A stretch of 7,185 nt of DNA from contig LXTK01000286.1 of NCBI GenBank assembly GCA_001643475.1, positions 1 through 7,185 on the forward strand, read 5' to 3'. This document shows positions 1 to 6,917 of the stretch, piece after piece. Made by a program: the position numbers and the translations under genes. The stretch comes from Proteobacteria bacterium SPGG2 (GTDB lineage Bacteria > Pseudomonadota > Gammaproteobacteria > Acidiferrobacterales > SPGG2). Every line of letters starts with the position of its first letter. Position 1 is the first letter of the stretch. Below the pieces are notes generated by a model, which did no database searches, was not told the origin of the DNA, and saw nothing but the letters and a program-made list of their open reading frames with translations.

Positions 1-689
1 TCACTACCGACCATATTTCACCGGCCGGTGCGATCAAGGCGGACAGCCCGGCGGGCCAGTATTTGATCGCGAATAATGTCGAGCCCTTGCAATTCAATTC
101 CTATGGCTCGCGTCGTGGCAATCATGAAATCATGATGCGTGGTACGTTCGCCAATATCCGCTTACGCAATGAGATGGCGCCGGGTACGACCGGCGGCGTC
201 ACGCGACATATGCCAAGTGGCGAACAGATGTCGATCTATGATGCAGCCATGAGGTATAAGAGTGAAGCTGTCCCACTCGTTGTAATAGCCGGCAAGGAGT
301 ATGGCGCTGGGTCATCGCGTGACTGGGCCGCCAAGGGATCGTTGCTGTTGGGTGTGCGGGCCGTGATTGCCGAAAGCTTTGAGCGCATCCATCGGTCCAA
401 CTTGGTTGGCATGGGTATTTTACCACTGTTGTTTACGAACGGCGCTACCCGCAAGACGCTAAAACTGGATGGCAGTGAGACTTACGATTTCATCGGCTTA
501 GATGGTGAGATCAGTCCACGCATGTCAGTGCAATTCCGCATCGTTCGCGCCGATGGCTCTGAAGGTACAGTAACTTTGGAGTGTCGCATCGACACTATGA
601 ATGAGATCGAATACTACAAGAATGGTGGCATTCTGCAGTTTGTTCTGCGGCAATTGCTGGCGAAACCCGAGGACCGAGACGCCGCCTAA
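1..689 (+). CDS. acnA: Aconitate hydratase A (AcnA), C-terminal part; 5' end lies outside the window
   Basis: Aconitase interconverts citrate and isocitrate through cis-aconitate in the cytoplasmic TCA and glyoxylate cycles, using a [4Fe-4S] cluster. Only the last 228 codons are present. The frame is open from the window edge (first full codon at 3) to TAA at 687-689. It begins TTDHISPAGAIKADSPAG, the conserved stretch leading into the swivel domain, so the true start is far upstream and the cluster-binding cysteines are not visible. Family motifs follow: FNSYGSRRGNHE, MMRGTFANIRLRNEM, YGAGSSRDWAAKG (its Ser-Arg pair holds the catalytic serine and a substrate-binding arginine in characterised aconitases) and IAESFERIHRSNLVGMGILP. 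The end, with CRIDTMNEIEYYKNGGIL, matches the AcnA C-terminus. The sequence resembles E. coli AcnA closely. An AcnD-type 2-methylisocitrate dehydratase is a less likely alternative that the missing N-terminal part would settle. A gap of 53 bases separates it from maeB. Confidence 0.96.
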   Translation, partial: TTDHISPAGAIKADSPAGQYLIANNVEPLQFNSYGSRRGNHEIMMRGTFANIRLRNEMAPGTTGGVTRHMPSGEQMSIYDAAMRYKSEAVPLVVIAGKEYGAGSSRDWAAKGSLLLGVRAVIAESFERIHRSNLVGMGILPLLFTNGATRKTLKLDGSETYDFIGLDGEISPRMSVQFRIVRADGSEGTVTLECRIDTMNEIEYYKNGGILQFVLRQLLAKPEDRDAA

Positions 690-728
690 GTCGGAGCGAA
701 GAAACCCCGCTAAGCAGCTCTATCAAAA

Positions 729-734
729 AAGGGA
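729..734 (+). promoter_or_regulatory. Ribosome binding site of maeB
   Basis: AAGGGA lies 8 bases before the ATG at 743, a good Shine-Dalgarno match at normal spacing. The nearer AAAGG at 736-740 is only two bases from the ATG and is too close to serve. The site supports 743 as the start. No convincing promoter or terminator was seen in the 53-base gap between acnA and maeB, so read-through from acnA is possible. Confidence 0.6.
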
Positions 735-742
735 CAAAGGCC

Positions 743-3055
743 ATGTCTAAAGAACTGGATGATGATGCACTTGAATATCATCGCTGTGATCCGCCCGGGA
801 AGCTCGCGATCGTAGCGACTAAGCCCATGGCCACGCAGCGCGATCTCGCGCTCGCCTATTCACCTGGTGTGGCCGCTGCTTGCCGAGAAATCGCACTCGA
901 TCCAACCGAAGTCTCTCGCGTGACTGCACGCGGAAATTTAGTAGCGGTGATCAGTAATGGTACTGCCGTGCTTGGGCTTGGCGCTATTGGTGCGCTTGCG
1001 GCCAAGCCGGTCATGGAGGGTAAGGCAGTACTGTTTAAGAAATTCTCCGGTATCGATGTGTTCGACATCGAAATCAATGAATACGATCCGCAGAAGTTTG
1101 TCGATGTGGTCGCCACTCTGGAACCCACTTTCGGTGCCATAAATCTCGAAGACATCAAGGCGCCGGAATGTTTTGAGATTGAGAAGGCGCTACGGGAGCG
1201 CATGAACATCCCGGTATTTCACGACGATCAACACGGGACCGCCATTATTGTTAGCGCTGCCATCGTAAATGGACTACGGGTAGCCGGCAAAGAGCTTGCC
1301 AAGGTAAAACTGGTGACCTCGGGCGCAGGTGCCGCGGCATTGGCGTGTTTGGACTTGCTGGTGCGTATGGGTCTGCCGCGTAAGAACATTACAGTTACCG
1401 ACATCATCGGGGTCGTGTATGAAGGGCGGGTTGAAGAGATGGATCCCTACAAGGCGCGTTATGCTCAGCGCACAAGTGCGCGCACGCTCGATGATGTGAT
1501 CGACGGTGTCGATATTTTCCTTGGCTTATCAGCACCAGGCGTGCTCAAGCCAGACATGGTCAAACGCATGGCAGAAAAGCCGTTGATTCTAGCGCTTGCC
1601 AACCCGGTGCCGGAGATCATGCCCGACGAAGCCAAGGCGGTGCGCCCCGATGTCATTATGGCAACCGGGCGTTCTGACTTTCCCAACCAAGTAAATAATG
1701 TGCTCTGCTTTCCGTTCATTTTTCGCGGCGCGTTGGATGTCGGTGCCACGACCATCAACGAGGAAATGAAGCTCGCCTGCGTGCAAGCGCTGGCCGATCT
1801 CGCGATGGCGGAGCCGTCCGATGTAGTGCAGCGGGCCTACGGCGGAGAGTCACTCACGTTTGGGCCCGAGTATCTGATTCCTAAGCCGTTTGATCCACGC
1901 TTGGTCATCGAATTGTCGTCGGCAGTAGCGAGGGCAGCGATGGACAGCGGTGTCGCCACGCGTCCGCTCGAGGACCTTGGAGCATACCGTCGTTCTCTCA
2001 GTCAGTTTGTGTTTCGATCGAGCGGTGTAATGGAACCCATCTTCGAGAAAGCGAAGGAGCAACCGCGACGATTGGTATATGCGGAGGGCGAAGAACGACG
2101 TGTCTTACAGGCAGCGCAACAGGTTATCGATGAGGGTCTGGCCTTCCCAATTCTTATCGGCCGACCCGACGTGGTTGAGTACCGACTCAAGGAGTTTGGG
2201 CTTCGTATGAGGGCCGGTGAAGATTTCGAGCTCGTAAATCCATTGTCTGATCCAAGGTTTCGTGAGTACTGGGCAGAATATCACGAGATTATGGGGCGCA
2301 AAGGCGTATCGCCAGACGCGGCAAAGACGGTGGTGCGTATCCAGAATACCGTGATTGCTGCACTCATGGTTCGTCGTGGCGACGCACATGCGATGCTGTG
2401 TGGGACGGTTGGCCCATATCGCCCACATTTAAAGAATTTGGTCGAAGTAATCGGTAAGGCCAAGGGCGTTCGAGATGTATCCACGTTGGTTGCGCTTATT
2501 CTTCCCCATGGTACGTACTTTATGTGTGACACGCACGTAACGCCAAACCCGACCTCGGAGGAGATTGCCGAAATGACCCTTCTCGCCGCCGAGGAAATAC
2601 GTCGGTTTGGGATTACGCCGAAAGCGGCGTTGTTATCGCACTCCACCTTCGGGTCATTTGATACCGAGTCATCGCACAAGATGCGTGCAGCAGTTGAGAT
2701 CTTGCATCAACGCGCACCCGAGCTTGAAGTGGATGGTGAGATGCACGCAGAGGCGGCATTATCGGAGGAGATCCGGCAGGCGACGTTTCCTGCCTCCAAA
2801 TTGAAGGGCCCAGCAAATCTATTGATAGCGCCAAACATCGAGTCGGCCCATATTGCCCATGGCCTGTTAAAGATGTTAGGAGGCGGAGTGTCCGTGGGCC
2901 CGATGCTGCTTGGTGCCGCCAAACCCGCGCATGTGGTGACGCAGTCGATTACGGTGCGCGGTCTCGTTAATATGAGCGCGTTGACCGTTGTGCAAGCGCA
3001 GGTTGAGTCTGATGAAGTTGCTGCAAACAAAGCTCGTGCGACGCGGGTGAAATGA
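743..3055 (+). CDS. maeB: NADP-dependent malic enzyme with C-terminal phosphotransacetylase-like domain (MaeB type)
   Basis: Catalyses oxidative decarboxylation of malate to pyruvate and CO2 in the cytoplasm, normally making NADPH. The 770-residue product has the full length of the MaeB family (about 760). Residues 1 to about 425 are the malic enzyme part. YSPGV carries the probable catalytic Tyr39. MEGKAVLFKKFSGID carries the probable catalytic Lys94. NLEDI (Glu136-Asp137) and FHDDQHGT (Asp161-Asp162) supply the metal site. SGAGAAALACL at 193-203 is the dinucleotide-binding loop, and ALANPVPEI and ATGRSDFPNQVNN complete the signature. Residues about 430-755 form a phosphotransacetylase-like domain, including AEGEERRVLQAA and the region around DGEMHAEAAL. 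In E. coli MaeB and relatives this domain is regulatory and responds to acetyl-CoA; it is not expected to act as a phosphotransacetylase. No break or frameshift is seen. The pyruvate made is the substrate of the complex encoded next. NADP preference is inferred from the family, not from a residue check. Confidence 0.96.
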   Translation: MSKELDDDALEYHRCDPPGKLAIVATKPMATQRDLALAYSPGVAAACREIALDPTEVSRVTARGNLVAVISNGTAVLGLGAIGALAAKPVMEGKAVLFKKFSGIDVFDIEINEYDPQKFVDVVATLEPTFGAINLEDIKAPECFEIEKALRERMNIPVFHDDQHGTAIIVSAAIVNGLRVAGKELAKVKLVTSGAGAAALACLDLLVRMGLPRKNITVTDIIGVVYEGRVEEMDPYKARYAQRTSARTLDDVIDGVDIFLGLSAPGVLKPDMVKRMAEKPLILALANPVPEIMPDEAKAVRPDVIMATGRSDFPNQVNNVLCFPFIFRGALDVGATTINEEMKLACVQALADLAMAEPSDVVQRAYGGESLTFGPEYLIPKPFDPRLVIELSSAVARAAMDSGVATRPLEDLGAYRRSLSQFVFRSSGVMEPIFEKAKEQPRRLVYAEGEERRVLQAAQQVIDEGLAFPILIGRPDVVEYRLKEFGLRMRAGEDFELVNPLSDPRFREYWAEYHEIMGRKGVSPDAAKTVVRIQNTVIAALMVRRGDAHAMLCGTVGPYRPHLKNLVEVIGKAKGVRDVSTLVALILPHGTYFMCDTHVTPNPTSEEIAEMTLLAAEEIRRFGITPKAALLSHSTFGSFDTESSHKMRAAVEILHQRAPELEVDGEMHAEAALSEEIRQATFPASKLKGPANLLIAPNIESAHIAHGLLKMLGGGVSVGPMLLGAAKPAHVVTQSITVRGLVNMSALTVVQAQVESDEVAANKARATRVK

Positions 3056-3120
3056 GTACCTCACGAAGGAAGCATGGTTGTATGCATCATGTAGGGGAGA
3101 AAGCCGCATCAGTTCGCGAC

Positions 3121-3125
3121 GGAGG
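3121..3125 (+). promoter_or_regulatory. Strong ribosome binding site of aceE
   Basis: GGAGG, followed by GGAAG, sits five bases before the ATG at 3131. It is the best Shine-Dalgarno match in the window and fixes the aceE start. The rest of the 75-base gap after maeB (3056-3120) shows no clear terminator or promoter that I can defend. Confidence 0.7.
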
Positions 3126-3130
3126 GGAAG

Positions 3131-5392
3131 ATGCTGGACACCGCTAAAGACATAGACCCGATTGAAACGCAGGAGTGGTTAGAGGCGCTAGAAGCCGTAT
3201 TCGAACGTGAGGGTACTGAGCGTGCCCATTTCCTATTAGAACATTTGATCGACACCGCACGCCGCTCTGGTGCGCATTTACCTTATAGCGCTAATACTGC
3301 CTATCTGAATACTATTCCACCAACGCAAGAGGAACGCAGCCCCGGGGATGCGGCCATGGAATGGCGCATACGTTCCATCATCCGATGGAACGCGCTCGCC
3401 ATGGTTGTTCGTGCTAACCGTATCACCAGCGAACTCGGCGGTCACATCGCCAGCTTCGGGTCGGCGGCGACATTGTACGATGTCGGTTTCAATCACTTCT
3501 GGCATGCGCCCAGCGACAAGCACGGTGGCGACCTTGTGTTTATTCAGGGACATTCGGCACCTGGTATCTATGCGCGTGCGTTTCTGGAGGGGCGCATTAC
3601 CGAAAAACAACTGCTCAAGTTTCGCCAAGAAGTCGATGGCGATGGTTTGTCATCCTATCCGCATCCTTGGCTGATACCCGACTTCTGGCAATTTCCCACC
3701 GTATCGATGGGACTTGGTCCTATCATGGCGATCTATCAAGCGCGCTTCCTAAAGTACCTACACAACCGCGGCATTCTTGATACCGCAGGTCGCAAAGTGT
3801 GGGCGTTTCTAGGTGACGGCGAGTGCGATGAGCCAGAATCTTTGGGCGCGATTTCGCTTGCGGCCCGCGAGCGCCTCGACAACCTGATCTTTGTCGTCAA
3901 CTGCAACTTGCAACGCCTCGATGGACCCGTACGCGGCAACGGTAAAATCATTCAAGAGCTAGAAGCTGACTTTCGTGGTACTGGTTGGAACGTCATTAAA
4001 GTAATCTGGGGTTCCTACTGGGATCCTTTGCTGATGCGGGATACCAAGGGTTTGCTGCGCCAACGCATGGAGGAGGCCGTCGACGGCGAATATCAGGCGT
4101 TTAAGGCCAAGGGTGGTGCTTACACGCGGGAACACTTCTTCGGCAAGTATCCCGAGCTCAAAGCGATGGTTGCGAACATGACGGATGAAGACATCTGGCG
4201 TTTGAATCGTGGTGGCCATGATCCGCACAAGCTGTATGCAGCCTATGCGGCAGCGGTGAAGCACCAGGGCCAGCCGACCGTGATCTTGGCTAAGACGGTC
4301 AAGGGTTATGGTATGGGAGAGGCCGGCGAGGGCCAGAATATTACCCACCAGCAAAAGAAGATGGGTGAAGATGCGCTCAAGGCGTTCCGGGATCGCTTCA
4401 ACATACCGATATCGGACGAAGAAATTGCCGACATGCCATTTTATAAGCCACCGGAAGATAGTGCAGAGATCCAATACCTTAAAGCGCGACGAAAAGCGCT
4501 TGGCGGCTATCTGCCGAGTCGACGCATCAACGCTGATCCGCTGCCGATTCCAGAGCTCAAGGCGTTCGAAGCACAACTCAAGGGCACGGGTGAGCGTGAG
4601 ATCTCTACGACCATGGCGTTTGTACGCATACTGACAACGCTCACGCGCGATAAGAACATCGGTAAGTATATCGTTCCCATCGTGCCTGATGAGGCCCGCA
4701 CCTTTGGCATGGAAGGGTTGTTTCGACAACTGGGCATCTATTCTTCGGTTGGCCAGTTATATGAACCGGAGGATGCGGCACAATTGATGTACTACCGTGA
4801 GGACAAGAGCGGTCAGGTATTGGAAGAAGGTATCACCGAAGCAGGCGCATTTTGTTCGTGGATGGCGGCGGCGACCGCCTACAGTACCCACGGCACCGCC
4901 ATGATTCCTTTCTATGTCTTTTATTCGATGTTTGGGTTTCAGCGTATTGGTGATTTGGCTTGGGCGGCTGGTGATATGCAGGCGCGTGGATTTCTCATTG
5001 GTGGCACCGCAGGCCGGACAACGCTCGCCGGTGAAGGTTTGCAGCACCAAGACGGGCACAGCCACATATTGGCGTCGACGATCCCCAATTGTGTTGCCTA
5101 CGATCCAACGTTCTCCTATGAAATGGCGGTAATCATCCAGGATGGCTTGCGGCGAATGTTTAAGGAGCACCAGAACATCTACTACTACATCACCGCTATG
5201 AATGAGAATTACCCGCATCCGGATATGCCCAAGGGGGTTGAGGAAGGAATTCTCAAGGGCATGTATCTATTCCACATCGGTATGTGGTTCTCGGTACCGA
5301 TGGCTATGGTCGCAGCGATACGCGAAAGCAACTGCGCAAACACTTTGAAGTCGATCGACATTGGGTGGTTGTGGCAGCGCTCAAGGCGCTAG
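3131..5392 (+). CDS. aceE: Pyruvate dehydrogenase E1 (AceE), N-terminal 717 residues followed by an out-of-frame tail; disrupted gene
   Basis: Homodimeric, thiamine-diphosphate-dependent E1 decarboxylates pyruvate and acetylates the lipoyl group of E2. The reading frame encodes 753 residues against 887 in E. coli. Residues 1-717 follow the E. coli protein at an offset of one. His105 (ELGGHIAS) and His141 (QGHSAPG) lie in conserved active-site loops. The ThDP/Mg motif runs from GDGE at 228-231 to Asn257/Asn259 in NCNLQRLDGP. His406 (NITHQQKKM), catalytic Glu570 (EEGITEAGA) and His639 (GLQHQDGHSHI) are all present. After KGMYLFHIG, at about 5281, the similarity stops. The last 36 residues, from the ATG codon at 5282 to the stop at 5390-5392, read out of frame over the true C-terminus, which continues one frame away. 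About 100 residues that open the C-terminal domain are absent. The ThDP and active-site regions are intact, but such a protein would probably misfold or fail to dimerise properly. An assembly or sequencing error is an equally good explanation. Confidence 0.93.
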   Translation: MLDTAKDIDPIETQEWLEALEAVFEREGTERAHFLLEHLIDTARRSGAHLPYSANTAYLNTIPPTQEERSPGDAAMEWRIRSIIRWNALAMVVRANRITSELGGHIASFGSAATLYDVGFNHFWHAPSDKHGGDLVFIQGHSAPGIYARAFLEGRITEKQLLKFRQEVDGDGLSSYPHPWLIPDFWQFPTVSMGLGPIMAIYQARFLKYLHNRGILDTAGRKVWAFLGDGECDEPESLGAISLAARERLDNLIFVVNCNLQRLDGPVRGNGKIIQELEADFRGTGWNVIKVIWGSYWDPLLMRDTKGLLRQRMEEAVDGEYQAFKAKGGAYTREHFFGKYPELKAMVANMTDEDIWRLNRGGHDPHKLYAAYAAAVKHQGQPTVILAKTVKGYGMGEAGEGQNITHQQKKMGEDALKAFRDRFNIPISDEEIADMPFYKPPEDSAEIQYLKARRKALGGYLPSRRINADPLPIPELKAFEAQLKGTGEREISTTMAFVRILTTLTRDKNIGKYIVPIVPDEARTFGMEGLFRQLGIYSSVGQLYEPEDAAQLMYYREDKSGQVLEEGITEAGAFCSWMAAATAYSTHGTAMIPFYVFYSMFGFQRIGDLAWAAGDMQARGFLIGGTAGRTTLAGEGLQHQDGHSHILASTIPNCVAYDPTFSYEMAVIIQDGLRRMFKEHQNIYYYITAMNENYPHPDMPKGVEEGILKGMYLFHIGMWFSVPMAMVAAIRESNCANTLKSIDIGWLWQRSRR

Positions 5393-5484
5393 CCGACGAG
5401 GGCACACTGCCTGCCTCGAAAGTCACCGCGGCCATCAAGAAGTACGGCATCAACCCGGAAAAACCGAACCCCCTCACGGCTTAA
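5281..5484 (+). pseudogene. aceE: aceE C-terminal fragment (last 67 codons), displaced into another frame
   Basis: The frame from TAT at 5281 to TAA at 5482-5484 encodes the end of AceE: YVVLGTDGYGRSDTRKQLR, then HFEVD, VVVAALKALADEG and the end KYGINPEKPNPLTA. By my count E. coli AceE also has 67 residues from the equivalent tyrosine to its end, so nothing is missing after this point. The CGG before it (5278-5280) would give Arg-Tyr-Val, a plausible continuation of the original frame. The fragment overlaps the out-of-frame tail of the upstream piece. A GTG at 5284 is an in-frame possible start, but no Shine-Dalgarno sequence precedes it, so independent translation is unlikely. The codons remain clean and well conserved, which fits a recent loss or an artefact better than an old pseudogene. 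aceF follows after 35 bases. Confidence 0.9.
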
Positions 5485-5508
5485 TTACAAAACTGGCCCT
5501 GGCATGAC

Positions 5509-5513
5509 GCGGA
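5509..5513 (+). promoter_or_regulatory. Weak ribosome binding site candidate for aceF
   Basis: GCGGA lies six bases before the ATG at 5520. It is a poor match, much weaker than the sites of maeB and aceE. GTG codons at 5535 and 5544 in the same frame are alternative starts. The 35-base gap after aceE suggests that aceF is expressed from the same transcript. Confidence 0.35.
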
Positions 5514-5519
5514 ATAACA

Positions 5520-6878
5520 ATGGGACGCACAACCGTGGCTAGCGTGAAAGAAGTACTTGTACCCGATATCGGCGACTTCAGTAATGTCGATGTCATTGAA
5601 GTGTTGGTGTCAGTCGGGGATCGGATTAATGCCGAGGATCCCTTAGTTACGCTGGAAAGTGATAAAGCGATGATGGATGTCCCGGCGCCGTATGCGGGGA
5701 TCGTTAAAGAGCTGAAGATCAATGTTGGTGACAAGGTGGGCCAAGGATCGCCGATCGTAGTGATGGAGTTGGAGGATATGGAAGCCGCCGACGATTCGTC
5801 GATACCGGCTGTACCCGATGAAACCAGAGACGTTGCACCAGCGGTTACGCCCAGCGAGACCACACAAGCAGGTCCCGAGCCTGAACCGGCTTCACAGGCT
5901 TCTGCCCCAGTTGGCACTGCAAAGCGCCCACCACCGTCATCGTTACCGCCACCGGTGGAAAAATCTGGCGGCACCAGACCGCACGCAAGCCCATCAGTGC
6001 GCGCATTCGCGCGTGAGCTCGGTGCCGATCTGACCCAGATTAGGGGAAGCGGTCCCAAGGGACGCATTTTAAAAGAGGACGTTCAGGGATTTATTAAGGG
6101 GCGACTGGCGCAATCCATGAGCGCGCCGCCGGCCGGTGGTTTGGCCGTGCCGGCGATGCCCGAGGTCGATTTTTCTAAGTTTGGCGAAATCGAACTGCAA
6201 CCGCTGAGTCGGATCAAGAAGATCGCCGGTCCGCACCTCCATCGTAGTTGGCTGGTGGTGCCACACGTCACGCAACACGACGAAGCAGATATCACCGAAC
6301 TAGAGGCCTTCCGCAAGAAGCTCAAGGAAGAGGCGAGCAAACAGGGCGTGCGATTGACGCCGTTGGCTTTCATTATGAAGGCCTCGGTCGCCGCTCTGAA
6401 GAAACACCCTGAGTTCAACGCATCACTCGATCCAATCGGAGAAAACCTGATCCTCAAGAAGTACTACCATATCGGCGTCGCCGTCGACACAGCGGATGGG
6501 CTTGTCGTGCCAGTAGTACGCAATGTCGATGAGAAGGGGGTGTTCGACCTGGCGGCGGAACTCGCGGACATTGGCGCGCGCGCGCGCGATAAGAAACTCA
6601 CACCTACTGATATCCAGGGTGGTTGCTTCACCATCTCCAGTCTAGGTGGTATCGGTGGCACCGCATTTACACCGATCGTGAACGCGCCCGAAGTCGCTAT
6701 CCTGGGTGTATCGCGATCGGCCATGCAGCCCGTCTACAAAGATGGCCAGTTTGTTCCGCGACTGATTCTGCCGCTTTCACTTTCCTATGACCACCGAGTC
6801 ATTGATGGTGCCCAGGCTGCGCGTTTCACAAGCTATCTCAGCCTTGTCCTTACCGACGTGCGGCGTCTCCTGTTATAA
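5520..6878 (+). CDS. aceF: Dihydrolipoamide acetyltransferase, E2 of pyruvate dehydrogenase (AceF), with one lipoyl domain
   Basis: E2 forms the core of the complex and passes the acetyl group from lipoate to CoA. The 452 residues divide clearly. A lipoyl domain spans about residues 9-84, with lipoyl-lysine Lys49 in ESDKA. A Pro/Ala/Glu-rich mobile linker covers about 85-150. The peripheral subunit-binding domain at about 152-193 (ASPSVRAFARELG, GSGPKGRILKEDV) would hold E1 or E3. A second short linker follows, then the catalytic domain at about 222-452. The catalytic motif DHRVIDG carries His425 and Asp429. HRSWLVVPHVTQHDEADIT and ISSLGGIGGTAFTPIVNAPE are typical of E2p. E. coli AceF has three lipoyl domains; a single one is usual in many other proteobacteria. 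The start at 5520 is uncertain: GTG at 5535 or 5544 would leave the lipoyl domain complete. The gene shows no damage even though the adjacent aceE is broken. Confidence 0.95.
   Translation: MGRTTVASVKEVLVPDIGDFSNVDVIEVLVSVGDRINAEDPLVTLESDKAMMDVPAPYAGIVKELKINVGDKVGQGSPIVVMELEDMEAADDSSIPAVPDETRDVAPAVTPSETTQAGPEPEPASQASAPVGTAKRPPPSSLPPPVEKSGGTRPHASPSVRAFARELGADLTQIRGSGPKGRILKEDVQGFIKGRLAQSMSAPPAGGLAVPAMPEVDFSKFGEIELQPLSRIKKIAGPHLHRSWLVVPHVTQHDEADITELEAFRKKLKEEASKQGVRLTPLAFIMKASVAALKKHPEFNASLDPIGENLILKKYYHIGVAVDTADGLVVPVVRNVDEKGVFDLAAELADIGARARDKKLTPTDIQGGCFTISSLGGIGGTAFTPIVNAPEVAILGVSRSAMQPVYKDGQFVPRLILPLSLSYDHRVIDGAQAARFTSYLSLVLTDVRRLLL
5544..5771 (+). repeat. Lipoyl domain copy 1 (in AceF)
   Basis: This segment encodes a lipoyl domain that aligns without gaps over 76 residues to the one at 6927-7154. 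By my hand alignment 49 of the 76 positions are identical, including PDIGDF, VDVIEV, ESDKA and VGDKV. The two are paralogous protein domains in adjacent genes, and the DNA has diverged mainly by synonymous change. Confidence 0.85.
6574..6588 (+). repeat. Alternating GC tract, 15 bases
   Basis: An uninterrupted run of alternating G and C inside aceF encodes Ala-Arg-Ala-Arg around residues 353-356. It keeps the frame and the local protein (IGARARDKKLTP) looks normal. Such tracts can slip or adopt Z-form DNA; nothing here shows that this has a function. Confidence 0.8.
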
Positions 6879-6917
6879 GTCGTTCGCAAACCATGCATAA
6901 ATCGAACGCCTGCGTTT

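Noticed and set aside
63..689. A complete 208-residue gene beginning with TTG at 63.
   Set aside because: The same frame is open to the window edge and encodes conserved aconitase residues before 63, so this is the tail of a longer gene.
3056..3120. The gap between maeB and aceE, considered as a promoter or operator region (it contains an ATGCAT palindrome).
   Set aside because: No pair of promoter boxes at proper spacing and no convincing regulator site could be made out; a six-base palindrome is common by chance.
3959..4729. A 256-codon open frame on the minus strand inside aceE.
   Set aside because: It lies wholly within the well-conserved aceE coding region, matches no family I know, and is explained by the codon bias of the plus-strand gene.
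5284..5484. A separate small protein starting at GTG 5284.
   Set aside because: The sequence is plainly the AceE C-terminus, and no ribosome binding site precedes the GTG, so it is treated as a severed fragment.
5474..6067. A 197-codon open frame on the minus strand over the start of aceF.
   Set aside because: It is antisense to the lipoyl domain and linker of aceF. Its low-complexity Ser/Thr/Gly composition is what the reverse complement of a Pro/Ala-rich linker gives.
6881..6908. Inverted repeat CGTTCG / CGAACG between aceF and the next gene, considered as a terminator.
   Set aside because: The stem is only six base pairs with a 16-base loop, has no G/C-rich extension and no T run after it. 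Chance is likely.
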